Part shown: positions 1 to 8,408 of the stretch, piece after piece
Layout of the letters: every line of letters starts with the position of its first letter
How positions within the stretch are numbered: the stretch's first letter is position 1
NCBI RefSeq assembly: GCF_004919045.1
Contig: NZ_SWDW01000002.1
Coordinates: 62,001 to 126,000 of the forward strand
Direction of reading: 5' to 3'
Length of the DNA stretch: 64,000 bases
Source: Sinomonas albida
GTDB lineage: Bacteria; Actinomycetota; Actinomycetes; Actinomycetales; Micrococcaceae
Position numbers and translations under genes: made by a program
The notes under the pieces: model-generated
What the model was told of the DNA's origin: nothing
What the model saw: only the letters and a program-made list of their open reading frames with translations
Databases searched by the model: none

Positions 1-175
1 GCGGCGGAAGTGCCTGGTCGGCGGGCGACCACTGCGAGGCCATGAAGCGCTTGAATGCGTCGGAGCTGGGCCGCTGCGATCGGTTGTCGACGCGGTCCTC
101 GAGCGGTTGGGTGGACTGCTGCGCGGGGGAATTGCCGGGCTCGTGGCCGGGCGCGGATTCGGTGGCATTCACCAT
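1..175 (-). CDS. M24 aminopeptidase P family protein, N-terminal fragment
   Basis: An open minus-strand frame enters from the window's left edge and begins at ATG 175, so only about 58 N-terminal residues are visible and the 3' end lies outside. After a polar leader the frame reads NRSQRPSSDAFKRFMASQW. From memory, this resembles the N-terminal segment of actinobacterial Xaa-Pro aminopeptidases (proline-specific metallopeptidases, M24 fold). The catalytic domain is not in the window, so the call rests on this short segment. A GTG follows immediately at 172. The gene diverges from the PHP-domain gene, with only 66 bp between the two starts. Confidence 0.55.
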   Translation of the reverse strand, partial: MVNATESAPGHEPGNSPAQQSTQPLEDRVDNRSQRPSSDAFKRFMASQWSPADQALPP

Positions 176-229
176 GCCATTCTTCCATCGGGCCGCGCGA
201 AGTCCAGCCCTCGCGGGCGCGGGGGCGGT

Positions 230-235
230 TATCGT
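230..235 (+). promoter_or_regulatory. Candidate -10 element of a leaderless PHP gene
   Basis: TATCGT fits the actinobacterial TANNNT -10 pattern and is followed by 6 nt and then GTG 242. No Shine-Dalgarno precedes that GTG, so transcription probably starts at or next to the start codon. No recognisable -35 is seen. Confidence 0.4.
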
Positions 236-241
236 GGTCGC

Positions 242-1090
242 GTGAGGATTGATCTGCACGCCCACTCGAGTGTCTCCGACGGCACCGACGCACCGGCGGC
301 CCTCGTCGCGGCCGCGCTTGAGGCGGGCCTCGACGCCGTGGCCATCACCGACCACGATTCGACGGGCGGATGGGCAGAAGCCTCGGCGGCCGCACGCGAG
401 CTGGGAATCATGCTGGTCCCGGGCATGGAGGTCTCATGCCGGACGCCCGAGGGGATCAGCGTGCACGTGCTCAGCTACCTGCACGATCCGCTGCACCGCG
501 GGCTTTTCGAGGAGATCTCGAAGTCGAAGGATGCGCGCCTGAGCCGCGCCGAGCACATGGTCTCGCTCCTCGCCGAGGATTACCCGCTCTCGTGGGATGA
601 CGTCACGCACCACGTCGCACCCGGGGCCACGGTGGGCCGCCCGCACATTGCCGACGCGCTCGTGGCCGCCGGAATCGTCGGCGACCGTTCGGAGGCGTTC
701 GCGACGATGCTGTCCTCGCGGTCGCGGTACTTCGTCCAGCACTACGCGCCTGAGCCAGCACTCGCCGTCGAACTGGTCCGCGCGGCCGGCGGGGTCCCCG
801 TCTTCGCGCATCCGGTCGCGGAGTCACGGGGTCGCACGGTCGGCGAGGCCACCTATCACGACATGATCGATGCGGGGCTCGGCGGCCTCGAGGTCTTCCA
901 CCGGGACAACCCCGAGGCGCGGCGGCCCTTCCTCCTCGCGCTCGCGGAGCGGCACGGCCTCTTGCTCACCGGCGCATCCGACTACCACGGGGCCGGCAAG
1001 CCCAACCGCCTCGGGGAGAACACGACCGCGCCCGAGGTGCTCGCGGAGATCGAGCGGCAGGCGAGCGGCACCGCCGTCGTCCGCTCCTAG
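242..1090 (+). CDS. PHP domain metal-dependent phosphoesterase
   Basis: A 282-residue polymerase-and-histidinol-phosphatase (PHP) fold protein, probably a cytoplasmic metal-dependent phosphoesterase of the YciV/RNase AM or nucleoside-bisphosphate phosphatase group. The first residues read RIDLHAHSSVSDG, the classic HxH metal motif. AITDHDSTGG follows near residue 35, then a metal-ligand His in VFAHP, and GASDYHG near the C-terminus. A longer upstream frame exists (TTG 107), but homologous proteins start directly at the metal motif and GTG 242 has a well-placed -10, so I use 242. It converges on the methyltransferase gene, and its stop codon lies inside a 14-bp tandem repeat. The exact substrate cannot be told from sequence. 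Confidence 0.85.
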   Translation: MRIDLHAHSSVSDGTDAPAALVAAALEAGLDAVAITDHDSTGGWAEASAAARELGIMLVPGMEVSCRTPEGISVHVLSYLHDPLHRGLFEEISKSKDARLSRAEHMVSLLAEDYPLSWDDVTHHVAPGATVGRPHIADALVAAGIVGDRSEAFATMLSSRSRYFVQHYAPEPALAVELVRAAGGVPVFAHPVAESRGRTVGEATYHDMIDAGLGGLEVFHRDNPEARRPFLLALAERHGLLLTGASDYHGAGKPNRLGENTTAPEVLAEIERQASGTAVVRS

Positions 1091-1160
1091 GCGCCCGCTC
1101 CTAGGCGTCCGTTCTTAGGCGCCCGTTCCTAGGCGTCCGCGCTCAGGCGTCCGTCCTCAA
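1081..1160. repeat. 14-bp tandem repeat across two convergent stop codons
   Basis: About 5.7 imperfect copies of GCGYCCGYTCCTAG run through 1081-1160. The stop codons of the PHP gene (1088-1090) and of the convergent methyltransferase (1143-1145) both fall inside the array, so copy number may change the C-terminal codons of either protein. It is one of several unrelated tandem repeats at gene 3' ends in this window. Confidence 0.8.
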
Positions 1161-2036
1161 GCCTCCGGCGCTGGCCTCCGGGACACGCAGGACCGCAGCG
1201 CCCGGGAGCCGGTGCGCCATGACCTCGACCGCCTGCGGATTCGTGTCCACGCACACGAAGCGGCGGCCGAGCGCGTGCGCGGCCGCCCCGAGCGTCCCCG
1301 AGCCGGCGAAGAAGTCCAGGACCCAGTCGCCGGGGCGCGAGCTCGCGGCGACCATGCGGCGCACGAGGCCGAGCGGCTTCTGCGTCGGGTAGCCCGTCTT
1401 CTCCCGCCCGGTGGGGGAGACGATCGTGTGCCACCACACGTCCGTGGGGAGCTTGCCGAGCTCGCGCTTCTCGGGCGTCACGAGGCCCGGCGCCATGTAC
1501 GGCTCGCGGTCCACCTCGGCGCTGTCGAAGTGGTACTTCTCGGGATCCTTGACGTAGACGAGGATCGTGTCGTGCTTCGTGGGCCAGCGCCTGCGCGTGC
1601 GCGCGCCGAAGTCGTAGGCCCACACGATCTCGTTGAGGAAGCACTCCCGCCCGAAGATCATGTCGAGCATGACCTTCGCGTAGTGCACCTCGCGGTAGTC
1701 GAGATGCAGGTAGAGCGTCCCGTCCTCCGCGAGGACGCGCCACGCCTCGAGCAGCCGGGGCTCGAGGAACGACCAGTAGTCGCCGAACGCGTCGTCGTAG
1801 CGGTGCAGCGCACCCTTGATCGTCTCGTACCGCTGGCCGCCGAAGCCCACCCGGTCCCCGCCGTCGCTGCGGACCATGGTCATCGACTGGCGCCGCTGCG
1901 CGCGCCCCGTGTTGAACGGCGGGTCGATGTAGACCATGGTGAACGCGCCGTCCGGAAGCGACGGCAGGAAGTCGGCATTGTCCGCTTCGACGACGAGGTC
2001 CGGGCCGTCCGGACGCCAGACCCCGGGGGCCCCCAA
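1143..2036 (-). CDS. Orphan site-specific DNA methyltransferase (beta class)
   Basis: A 297-residue S-adenosylmethionine-dependent amino-methyltransferase of the N6-adenine/N4-cytosine type. Motif IV, DPPF at residues 38-41, comes before motif I, FAGSGT at 243-248, and TGYPTQKP is at 214-221. This order defines the beta class. The start is TTG 2036: no upstream in-frame start is available, and GGAG sits 6 nt before it. It begins 14 nt after the stop of the DEAD-box helicase on the same strand, so the two are probably co-transcribed. No restriction endonuclease or specificity subunit is nearby, so it acts alone here, either epigenetically or as a relic. The target sequence and whether it makes m6A or m4C are unknown. 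Confidence 0.85.
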   Translation of the reverse strand: MGAPGVWRPDGPDLVVEADNADFLPSLPDGAFTMVYIDPPFNTGRAQRRQSMTMVRSDGGDRVGFGGQRYETIKGALHRYDDAFGDYWSFLEPRLLEAWRVLAEDGTLYLHLDYREVHYAKVMLDMIFGRECFLNEIVWAYDFGARTRRRWPTKHDTILVYVKDPEKYHFDSAEVDREPYMAPGLVTPEKRELGKLPTDVWWHTIVSPTGREKTGYPTQKPLGLVRRMVAASSRPGDWVLDFFAGSGTLGAAAHALGRRFVCVDTNPQAVEVMAHRLPGAAVLRVPEASAGGLRTDA

Positions 2037-2050
2037 CGTGCGCTCCGCGC

Positions 2051-3889
2051 CTACTCGGCCTGCGTGCGGCTGACGACCTCGCCCTCGACGCGGCGGGTCC
2101 GCGAACGACGACGGCGGGCGGCCAGCACGCCGCGGTCCACGCCTTCCTCCGTGTCCCCCTGGAGGAACACGGCCGCGGCCTGGGCCGCGGGCCCCTGCTC
2201 GGCCTCGGCGGCCGGGGCCGCCTTCTTCGAGGACCCACGACGACGGCGGCCCTCGCCGGCCGTCTCAGAGCGGGCCTGGCGGTCGGACCGGCCGCGGCCG
2301 TGCCCGTGCTTGCCCTCGCCCTCGGCGCGATCCGGCTTCGCGGCCTCGCTCTCGCGGGTCTCGGACGTCTCTGCCTTCGGAGCCCTGCGCTCGCGCGGCT
2401 GCTCTCCACCACGGGTGCGCTCGCGCGGCTGCTCGCCGCCGCGGGTGCGCTCGCGGCCCTTGCCGCCGCGCCGACGCGGCTTCGAGGCTGCGGGTCCGCC
2501 GAGATCCTCGAGGGTTTCGGCCTCGACGCCCTCGAGCACACGCTTGTGGCGCGGCAGGCGGCCCTTCGTGCCCTCAGGGATGTCCAGGTCGGTGAAGAGG
2601 TGCGGGGACGACGAGTACGTCTCGACCGGATCCGGAACGTCGAGTCCGAGCGCCTTGTTGATGAGCGTCCAACGGGGCACGTCCTCCCAGTCCACGAACG
2701 TCACGGCCGTGCCCTTGTTGCCGGCGCGGCCCGTGCGGCCCACGCGGTGGAGGTAGGCCTTCTCATCCTCGGGGCACTGGAAGTTGATGACGTGCGTGAC
2801 GTCCTCGACGTCGATGCCGCGCGCCGCGACGTCGGTCGCGACGAGGACGTCCACCTTGTTGTTGCGGAAGGCGCGGAGCGCCTGCTCGCGCGCGCCCTGG
2901 CCGAGGTCGCCGTGGAGGGCGGCCGCGGCGAAGCCGCGGTCCACGAGCTCCTCCGAGAGCTTCGCCGCCGTGCGCTTCGTCTTCGTGAAGATGATGGTCC
3001 GTCCGCGCCCCTCGGACTGGAGGATGCGGGCCACGACCTCGTCCTTGTCGAGTTGGTGCGCGCGGTAGATGACCTGGCGGATGTCCTTCTTCGTGATCGA
3101 GTCGTCGTCCGGCTCCGACGCCCGAATGTGCGTTGGCCGGCTCATGTACCGGCGGGCCATCGCGACGACGGGACCAGGCATGGTCGCGGAGAAGAGGAGC
3201 GTCTGGCGGATCGAGGGGACGGCGCCGAGGAGGGTCTCCACGTCGGGCAGGAAGCCGAGATCGAGCATCTCGTCTGCCTCGTCGAGCACGACGACCCGGA
3301 CATTCTTGAGGTTCAGGTGACGCTGGCGGTGCAGGTCGATGAGGCGTCCGGGGGTTCCGACAACGACCTCGACGCCGCGCTGCAGCGCCTCGATCTGCGG
3401 CTCGTACGCGCGGCCGCCGTAGATGACCTCGGTGCGCAGGTTCGTGCGCTTGCTCGCCGTCTGGAGATCCCGCGAGACCTGGACCGCGAGCTCGCGGGTC
3501 GGGACGACGATGAGCGCCTGCGGAGCCCCGGGGACGGGCAGCTTCGCGTAGTCCGGGTGATCCTGCGGGATCGCGCGCTGGAGCGTCGGAATGCCGAAGC
3601 CGAGCGTCTTGCCGGTTCCGGTCTTCGCCTGGCCGATGATGTCGTGGCCGCCGAGGGCCACGCCGAGCGTCATCGACTGGATCGGGAACGGGTGGAGGAT
3701 CCCCGCGTCGGCGAGCGACTGGGCGATCTCCGGGATCACGCCGTAGTCGCTGAAGGTCTTCTGGGCCTCCTGGCGCACGGGCGCGTCGTTCGTGATGGTC
3801 TCCTGGGTCTCGAGCGTCTCTTCGCCCGAGTCATCCAGGAGGAGTTCCTGGGTATGCAATTCGTTCAAAAGGGTTGTGTCCCTCTCCAT
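2051..3889 (-). CDS. DEAD-box ATP-dependent RNA helicase
   Basis: A cytoplasmic DEAD-box RNA helicase of about 612 residues. Visible motifs are: Q-motif region (TFSDYGVIPEIAQSL and HPFPIQ), Walker A AKTGTGKT at 88-95, PTRELA, TPGRLI, VVLDEADEMLDLGF, SAT, ATDVAARGID and HRVGRTGRAG. The last ~130 residues are basic, Arg/Gly-rich and low-complexity, with RTRGGEQPRE occurring twice in tandem, probably an RNA-binding tail. The frame opens at GTG 3973, but the first 28 residues look unlike a protein, so I prefer ATG 3889. Neither start has a convincing ribosome binding site. The methyltransferase follows 14 nt downstream. A long upstream stretch would allow a leader, as cold-shock helicase mRNAs often have; that is inference. 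Confidence 0.88.
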   Translation of the reverse strand: MERDTTLLNELHTQELLLDDSGEETLETQETITNDAPVRQEAQKTFSDYGVIPEIAQSLADAGILHPFPIQSMTLGVALGGHDIIGQAKTGTGKTLGFGIPTLQRAIPQDHPDYAKLPVPGAPQALIVVPTRELAVQVSRDLQTASKRTNLRTEVIYGGRAYEPQIEALQRGVEVVVGTPGRLIDLHRQRHLNLKNVRVVVLDEADEMLDLGFLPDVETLLGAVPSIRQTLLFSATMPGPVVAMARRYMSRPTHIRASEPDDDSITKKDIRQVIYRAHQLDKDEVVARILQSEGRGRTIIFTKTKRTAAKLSEELVDRGFAAAALHGDLGQGAREQALRAFRNNKVDVLVATDVAARGIDVEDVTHVINFQCPEDEKAYLHRVGRTGRAGNKGTAVTFVDWEDVPRWTLINKALGLDVPDPVETYSSSPHLFTDLDIPEGTKGRLPRHKRVLEGVEAETLEDLGGPAASKPRRRGGKGRERTRGGEQPRERTRGGEQPRERRAPKAETSETRESEAAKPDRAEGEGKHGHGRGRSDRQARSETAGEGRRRRGSSKKAAPAAEAEQGPAAQAAAVFLQGDTEEGVDRGVLAARRRRSRTRRVEGEVVSRTQAE

Positions 3890-4249
3890 CTGGGCCAGAG
3901 CATGCCGCTCTACAGACGTCCGCTGGGAGGATCGGTGCCTCGCCGTCGCGCGGTACATCCGGAGCAGCCGCACAGGAGCCGTCCAGTGGAAGCCGATCGC
4001 GGGCTATCAGGGCGCCAGCGCGGAGCCGGCAGATGAAAAAAGATCGCGTGAGATACGACCGGGCATCCAATAACGAGACCAGAATATCGCGAACGCCTGA
4101 AATACCGGCAATCGAGACGTGCGACACGCGGCGGTCGCGGGGTACGCCAAGGGCCTCCCGGCCGCAGTGCAGCGGTCGGGAGGCCCCTGGCGGGAGGGCA
4201 CGCGAGGCGACGGAGCGCGCCGTCGTCCGCGTGTCCCGGGCTGGCCTGT
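3890..4249. other. Intergenic region with AT-richer segment
   Basis: About 360 bp between the helicase start and the end of the phosphoesterase gene. It holds the hairpin at 4151-4186 and an unusually AT-rich stretch (about 4020-4110, including a run of six A on the plus strand). This stretch probably contains the helicase promoter and leader. Small frames here look random, and I see no RNA gene. Confidence 0.5.
4151..4186 (-). terminator. Hairpin terminator of the large phosphoesterase gene
   Basis: Two 14-nt arms (4151-4164 and 4173-4186) pair fully apart from one G-T wobble, around an 8-nt loop. It lies 64 nt beyond the phosphoesterase stop on the minus strand. There is no T-tract, as is common in high-GC actinobacteria. 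Confidence 0.65.
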
Positions 4250-7200
4250 CTAGCCGTCGGCGTCCGTCTCCCCAGCGCTGAAGAGCGCGTGCTGGCTCGC
4301 GGGCGGCTCGCTGTCCTGGCCCTTGATGGCCTTCCAGATCTCGCGGTCGAGGCTGCCCGCGTCCGCCTGGTCCGGCGCGCCGGTCAGCTCGGAGTCCTTC
4401 AGCGCGAGGGAACGGCTCACGGCGGGGGTGAGGCTCGGGCTGGCCACGGCCGGGCTTGTCGGGCTCGTGCTCGTGGTCTGTGAGCTCGCGGGCGAACCCG
4501 GGGCTGCCGCCGCGACCGCGGTCCCGACCGGTGCCGCATACGCGGACGAGATCGGGTACTGGCCCACACCGATCGGCGTGCCGGCCACGCCGGTCGCCGT
4601 GGCGATCGGGATCAGCTGGCCGGTTCCTGCGGACGTGGCGTAGACGGTCGCGTCATCGGCCCCGAGGGCCACCGACGTGAGGTTCTGCCCCGCGGTCCAC
4701 GGTGCCTTCGCCGTCTCGGTGGCGACGTCGATCGGCGTGATCGTGTTCGCGCCGGTGTCCGCAACGTACAGGGTCGAACCGTTGTGGGAGAGCACGAGGT
4801 TGAACGGCGTCTGTCCCGCCGGGACAGGCTTGCGGCCCGTCGCGGTGCCGAGGTCGATCGGCGTGACGTCGTTCGAGCCCATGTTCGAGACGAAGGCGGT
4901 CTTGCCGTCGCCCGTGATGGCTACGCCGAATGGCTGCTGGCCCGCCGCGACCGTTGCCTTGACGGCCTTCGACGCCGTGTCCACGAGCGCCACGCTGTTG
5001 GCGTTCTTGTTCGCCACCACGAGGGTCGCGCCGTCGGGGGTGAGGCCGAGGTTCTCAGGGCCTGCGCCCACATGGACCTCGGCGCCGACGGCGCCGCTCG
5101 CGATGTCGACGGGTTGGACCGCGCCGTCACCGTAGTCAGCGACCCAGAGCGTCTTGCTGTCCGGGCTCACGGCGAGCCCTGCGGGCACCCTTCCGGTCGA
5201 GATCGTGGCCGTCACGGCGTCGGACGCCACGTCGATCACGCTCACCGTGTCGGCGTTCTGATTCGCCACGAACGCCTTGGTGTGGTCGGGGCTCGTCACG
5301 ACGGTGCCCGGCGAGGCGCCAACGGGAATCGACGCGAGCGGCTTGCCCGTGGAGAGGTCGACGGCGGACACGGTCCCGCTCGTGAAGTTCGCCACGAACG
5401 CCTGCGGGATCGTTGCGACGCGCGGGTCCGGGATGACCCCGGCGATCGTGGCCTTCTGGGTTCCGGTCAGCCGGCCGTCGATCGGGTAGGCGGCGCTCAC
5501 GGTGAACAGCTGCTGACCCGGAGCCGCGTTGGCGGGGACGCCGACGGTCCAGGAGACCTCGGCGCTCGCGCCCGGCGCGAGTGTTCCGAGGCGCTGCGTT
5601 GCGGACGGCGAGACGGTCCAGCCGTCGGGCGCCGAGAGTTGGGCCTGGGCGCCGTCGACCGCGCTCTTTCCGGTGTTCGTGACCTTGCCCGTGACGGTGG
5701 CCTGCGAGCCCGGCTTGAGGATCGTGCTCGGCATGGACGCAGTCACGGATGGGGCGGCCACCGCGTTGTAGGGGTTCGTGTTCGCCTTGTTTCCGAACGA
5801 GTAGATCATCGGCAGGGCGGCCGCATCGTACTGGGACATCGGGTTCACGCCGAGGAACAGCTCCATGGTGCGGAGCATCGAGACCTGGCTGTAGAGGTGC
5901 GAATCGACCGAGCCGGTCTGCGTGTACGGGCTGATGACGAGGCCGGTGGTCCGGTGTGCGTCGACGTGATCGACGCCGCTCTGCGAATCGTCCTCGACCA
6001 CGAAGATCGCGGTGTCCTTCCAGAACTGCGAATGCGAGACCTCGTCGACGATCTTGCCCAGCGCCAGGTCATTGTCCGCGACGAGCTGCGCGGCCGTGCT
6101 GCCGCCAGCCGTGTGGTCGCGGGGCAGGTCGATGAACTGCATGCTGGGCAGGCTGCCGGCGGTCTTGTACTGCTGGAACTCCTTGTCCCAGAGGTCGAAG
6201 CGGTGCTGGTCGCTCACGCCCATGTCGAACCACGGATATTCGTGGTCGGTGTTGGCGTCCAGGAGCGGATCGTGCGCGCAGAACGAGCCCGAGGCGCACT
6301 TCACGGGCTCCTGGGCGCCGACCCACGACGACGGAACCACGAACTGCCCGTAGTTGCGGAACGGGATCTTGCTCTGAGCGAGCTTGTCCCAGAGATACGC
6401 GTGCGCGGGATCGGGCCCGGCCGCCGCGACGTCCGGGTGGTACCCCTCGGAGTCGTACTGCGAGCCGTTGCCCGCATAGCCCTGGGCCGTGGCCGTCTCG
6501 TTGTACGGGTTCGAGCTGGCCTGGGTGGCCCACTGCCAGCCGTTCTGGCTCACTTCGCCGTCCGAGTACAGGTTGTCCAGCGTGACGAACTGGTCGGCAA
6601 GCTTGTGGTGGTTCGGCGTGATGTCCTTGCCGAAGACAGTGAGCGACGGATCGCCATTGCCCTTGCCCAGGTCGCCGAAGACCTGATCGTAGGTCCTGTT
6701 CTCCTTCACGACGTAGATGACGTGCTTGATGGGCGAATCCTCGCCCGGCTGGCGGGGGACGATCGTCTTTGCGTCCTCGCCGCCCTGCTGGTTTCCTCCG
6801 TCGCCGCCCTGGTTTCCGCCCTCGCCGGCCTTGTCGAAGCCGTTGTTGGTGCGGACCTGCTTCGTGTACTTGGCAAGCTCGTCCTCAGACGGCGTCTTGA
6901 CCACCGAGACGTAGCCCTTGAGCTGGCGTTCGATGTACTGGCTGCTGCCGGGCGTCGACCCCTTGTTCGGTCCCGTGCCGAGGCCCTTCGCGCTCGTGAT
7001 GAGGAGTGACTTGCCGTCCTTCGTCGGCTGGACGCCCGTCGGGTACCAACCCGTGGGGATGAGGCCCTTGACCCGGCCGAAGTCGTCGCGGCCGGACACG
7101 TCCACGACGGAGACGTCGTTGTTGCCGCCCGCGGTCACATAGAGCGTGCCAGCGTCCGGCGAGAGCGCGAGGTTGTTCGGCTGAGTCCCGCCGGGTGCCC

Positions 7201-8104
7201 CCTGGTACGGGGCGAGGGAGACGGTGGCGGTCACGGCCTTCGTGGTGGGATCGAGGACGGAGACCGTGTCGCTGTCGCCGTTCGAGACGAAGATCCGGTG
7301 CTTGGTGCGGTCCACGAGGAGTGCGTTTGGGTGGGACCCGACGGTGATGCTCGGCCCCGGCGTCACGGTGAGGCCGTCCACCGCGAACGTCGAGACCGTG
7401 TTCCCGCCCTGGTTGCTCACGTAGGCGGTATGGCCGTCTTCCGAGAGGGCGACCCCGTACGGATAGTCGCCGGTCGCTGCCTTCGCGGTCTGGCCTGACG
7501 CGACGTCAACCGCGATGAGCGTGCGCGAGAGCTGTCCCGCGGTGTAGACCGTCTTGCCGTCCGGCGAGACGGCCACCATCTGTGGATAGGTTCCGGAGGG
7601 CAGCTTGAGCGCGCGGTTGACGGAGACCTTCTTCGCGGCTGAGTCCCAGTCGAGAACGAGGATCGAGTTCTTGTTCGCGGTTGCGAGGTACACGTGCTTG
7701 CCGTCGGGGCTGAACACGAGGCCCGGGGCAACGCCCTGCGGAACGTTGGTGTTGGACGTGTCGAGTTCCAGCTCCTGCACGACGTCGCCGTCGGAGGCCT
7801 CGAGGACTTGGACCGTCTGCTTGCCGTTCGCGTTGCGCACGATGTTCGGCACGAGCAGTGCCGAACCGTCGGGGGAGAGGACGGCGTTGGACGGGAAGTA
7901 TCCAGCGCTCACCTGGGTTCCGGCGGGGGTCACGGCCCACCCCGCGGGCGTCACGGCCGTGCCGTCGCCCTGTGGGCCGGCGTGCTGGAGGAAGGCGACG
8001 CCGGCCACGGCGGAGGCGGCGCCGACGGCGAGGCAGGCGGCGGTGGCGATGGCCGCGACCGGCCGTCTCCACCTTGGGGATCTGGATTGATTGGTGCTGT
8101 CCAC
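4250..8104 (-). CDS. Exported YVTN beta-propeller / phosphoesterase fusion
   Basis: A 1284-residue exported protein. Residues 9-35 form a signal sequence (RWRR followed by a hydrophobic Ala-rich stretch). Residues ~60-410 are a YVTN/YncE-type beta-propeller with repeated SPDGK..Y.A and VSVLD/VSVVDV blades. A Gly/Gln linker follows. Residues ~460-775 are a phosphoesterase of the PF04185 (phospholipase C/acid phosphatase) type, with KENRTYDQVF and VEDDSQSGVDHVDAHR. Residues ~785-890 look like a NEW3/CARDB-type beta-sandwich. Residues ~895-1210 are a second propeller, and the tail is Ser/Thr-rich. Of several in-frame starts, GTG 8104 has GAGG about 8 nt upstream and puts the signal sequence at the N-terminus; the frame extends to 8284. 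Substrate is unknown, possibly a phosphate ester or phospholipid outside the membrane. The gene stands alone. Confidence 0.82.
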   Translation of the reverse strand: MDSTNQSRSPRWRRPVAAIATAACLAVGAASAVAGVAFLQHAGPQGDGTAVTPAGWAVTPAGTQVSAGYFPSNAVLSPDGSALLVPNIVRNANGKQTVQVLEASDGDVVQELELDTSNTNVPQGVAPGLVFSPDGKHVYLATANKNSILVLDWDSAAKKVSVNRALKLPSGTYPQMVAVSPDGKTVYTAGQLSRTLIAVDVASGQTAKAATGDYPYGVALSEDGHTAYVSNQGGNTVSTFAVDGLTVTPGPSITVGSHPNALLVDRTKHRIFVSNGDSDTVSVLDPTTKAVTATVSLAPYQGAPGGTQPNNLALSPDAGTLYVTAGGNNDVSVVDVSGRDDFGRVKGLIPTGWYPTGVQPTKDGKSLLITSAKGLGTGPNKGSTPGSSQYIERQLKGYVSVVKTPSEDELAKYTKQVRTNNGFDKAGEGGNQGGDGGNQQGGEDAKTIVPRQPGEDSPIKHVIYVVKENRTYDQVFGDLGKGNGDPSLTVFGKDITPNHHKLADQFVTLDNLYSDGEVSQNGWQWATQASSNPYNETATAQGYAGNGSQYDSEGYHPDVAAAGPDPAHAYLWDKLAQSKIPFRNYGQFVVPSSWVGAQEPVKCASGSFCAHDPLLDANTDHEYPWFDMGVSDQHRFDLWDKEFQQYKTAGSLPSMQFIDLPRDHTAGGSTAAQLVADNDLALGKIVDEVSHSQFWKDTAIFVVEDDSQSGVDHVDAHRTTGLVISPYTQTGSVDSHLYSQVSMLRTMELFLGVNPMSQYDAAALPMIYSFGNKANTNPYNAVAAPSVTASMPSTILKPGSQATVTGKVTNTGKSAVDGAQAQLSAPDGWTVSPSATQRLGTLAPGASAEVSWTVGVPANAAPGQQLFTVSAAYPIDGRLTGTQKATIAGVIPDPRVATIPQAFVANFTSGTVSAVDLSTGKPLASIPVGASPGTVVTSPDHTKAFVANQNADTVSVIDVASDAVTATISTGRVPAGLAVSPDSKTLWVADYGDGAVQPVDIASGAVGAEVHVGAGPENLGLTPDGATLVVANKNANSVALVDTASKAVKATVAAGQQPFGVAITGDGKTAFVSNMGSNDVTPIDLGTATGRKPVPAGQTPFNLVLSHNGSTLYVADTGANTITPIDVATETAKAPWTAGQNLTSVALGADDATVYATSAGTGQLIPIATATGVAGTPIGVGQYPISSAYAAPVGTAVAAAAPGSPASSQTTSTSPTSPAVASPSLTPAVSRSLALKDSELTGAPDQADAGSLDREIWKAIKGQDSEPPASQHALFSAGETDADG

Positions 8105-8265
8105 TTCTGGGGTCCTCACATTGGGAAAGGCGGCGCCGGAAACGTCCTGTTCCTCGGCGTGGATGACTGCGCCGACGATCCCCCCAACGGCCGGGCTCCG
8201 GCCGGGTCGGCGAGCGCACCTCGACTCTGCCTCGTGCGGACCCGTGCGCTCAACGCCAAAAGGGC

Positions 8266-8281
8266 AGTTGTATATACAGTT
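8266..8281. promoter_or_regulatory. Palindromic operator-like site 1
   Basis: The core TGTATATACA at 8269-8278 is a perfect 10-bp palindrome inside AGTTGTATATACAGTT. Short TGTA-N2-TACA palindromes are typical operators for GntR-family and similar dimeric repressors. It lies about 165 bp upstream of the phosphoesterase start. Confidence 0.45.
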
Positions 8282-8361
8282 CACGCAATCTTTGCCACAG
8301 AAAACCGCCGTTTACCTGAGGTTTGTCCGTCAGCTCGGCAGGGTGGAGGCGCCGAGCGAAA

Positions 8362-8376
8362 AGTTGTATATTCAGC
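8362..8376. promoter_or_regulatory. Palindromic operator-like site 2
   Basis: AAGTTGTATATTCAG repeats site 1 with one change in the palindromic core (TGTATATTCA, 8365-8374). The cores are 96 bp apart, about nine helical turns, and in the same orientation. The shared flank AGTTGTATAT.CAG makes chance less likely in this GC-rich sequence. Confidence 0.45.
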
Positions 8377-8408
8377 CGATCAGCCGACGTCAACGGTCCG
8401 GCGGCCGC

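Larger units (their letters stand above)
8105..8408. other. Intergenic control region of the phosphoesterase gene
   Basis: About 300 bp between the end of the RNB ribonuclease gene and the phosphoesterase start, both on the minus strand. It carries two copies of an AGTTGTATAT.CAG element (listed separately) and an AT-richer stretch around 8260-8305, unlike the surrounding GC-rich DNA. I see no RNA gene or convincing small gene. Confidence 0.55.

Noticed and set aside
2300-4036. A 578-codon plus-strand open frame opposite the DEAD-box helicase
   Set aside because: It is the high-GC mirror of a gene with clear helicase motifs. Its translation is Arg/Val/Leu/Asp-biased without any domain, and it crosses the helicase start region.
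3874-4281. Small plus-strand frames in the gap before the phosphoesterase gene, including one beginning MKKDRVRYDRASNN
   Set aside because: No ribosome binding site in a sensible place, random composition, and they overlap the terminator hairpin.
4784-7009. A 741-codon plus-strand open frame opposite the large phosphoesterase
   Set aside because: Composition is the usual antisense bias of GC-rich coding DNA (Arg, Gly, Val, Asp, His rich) with no recognisable motif.
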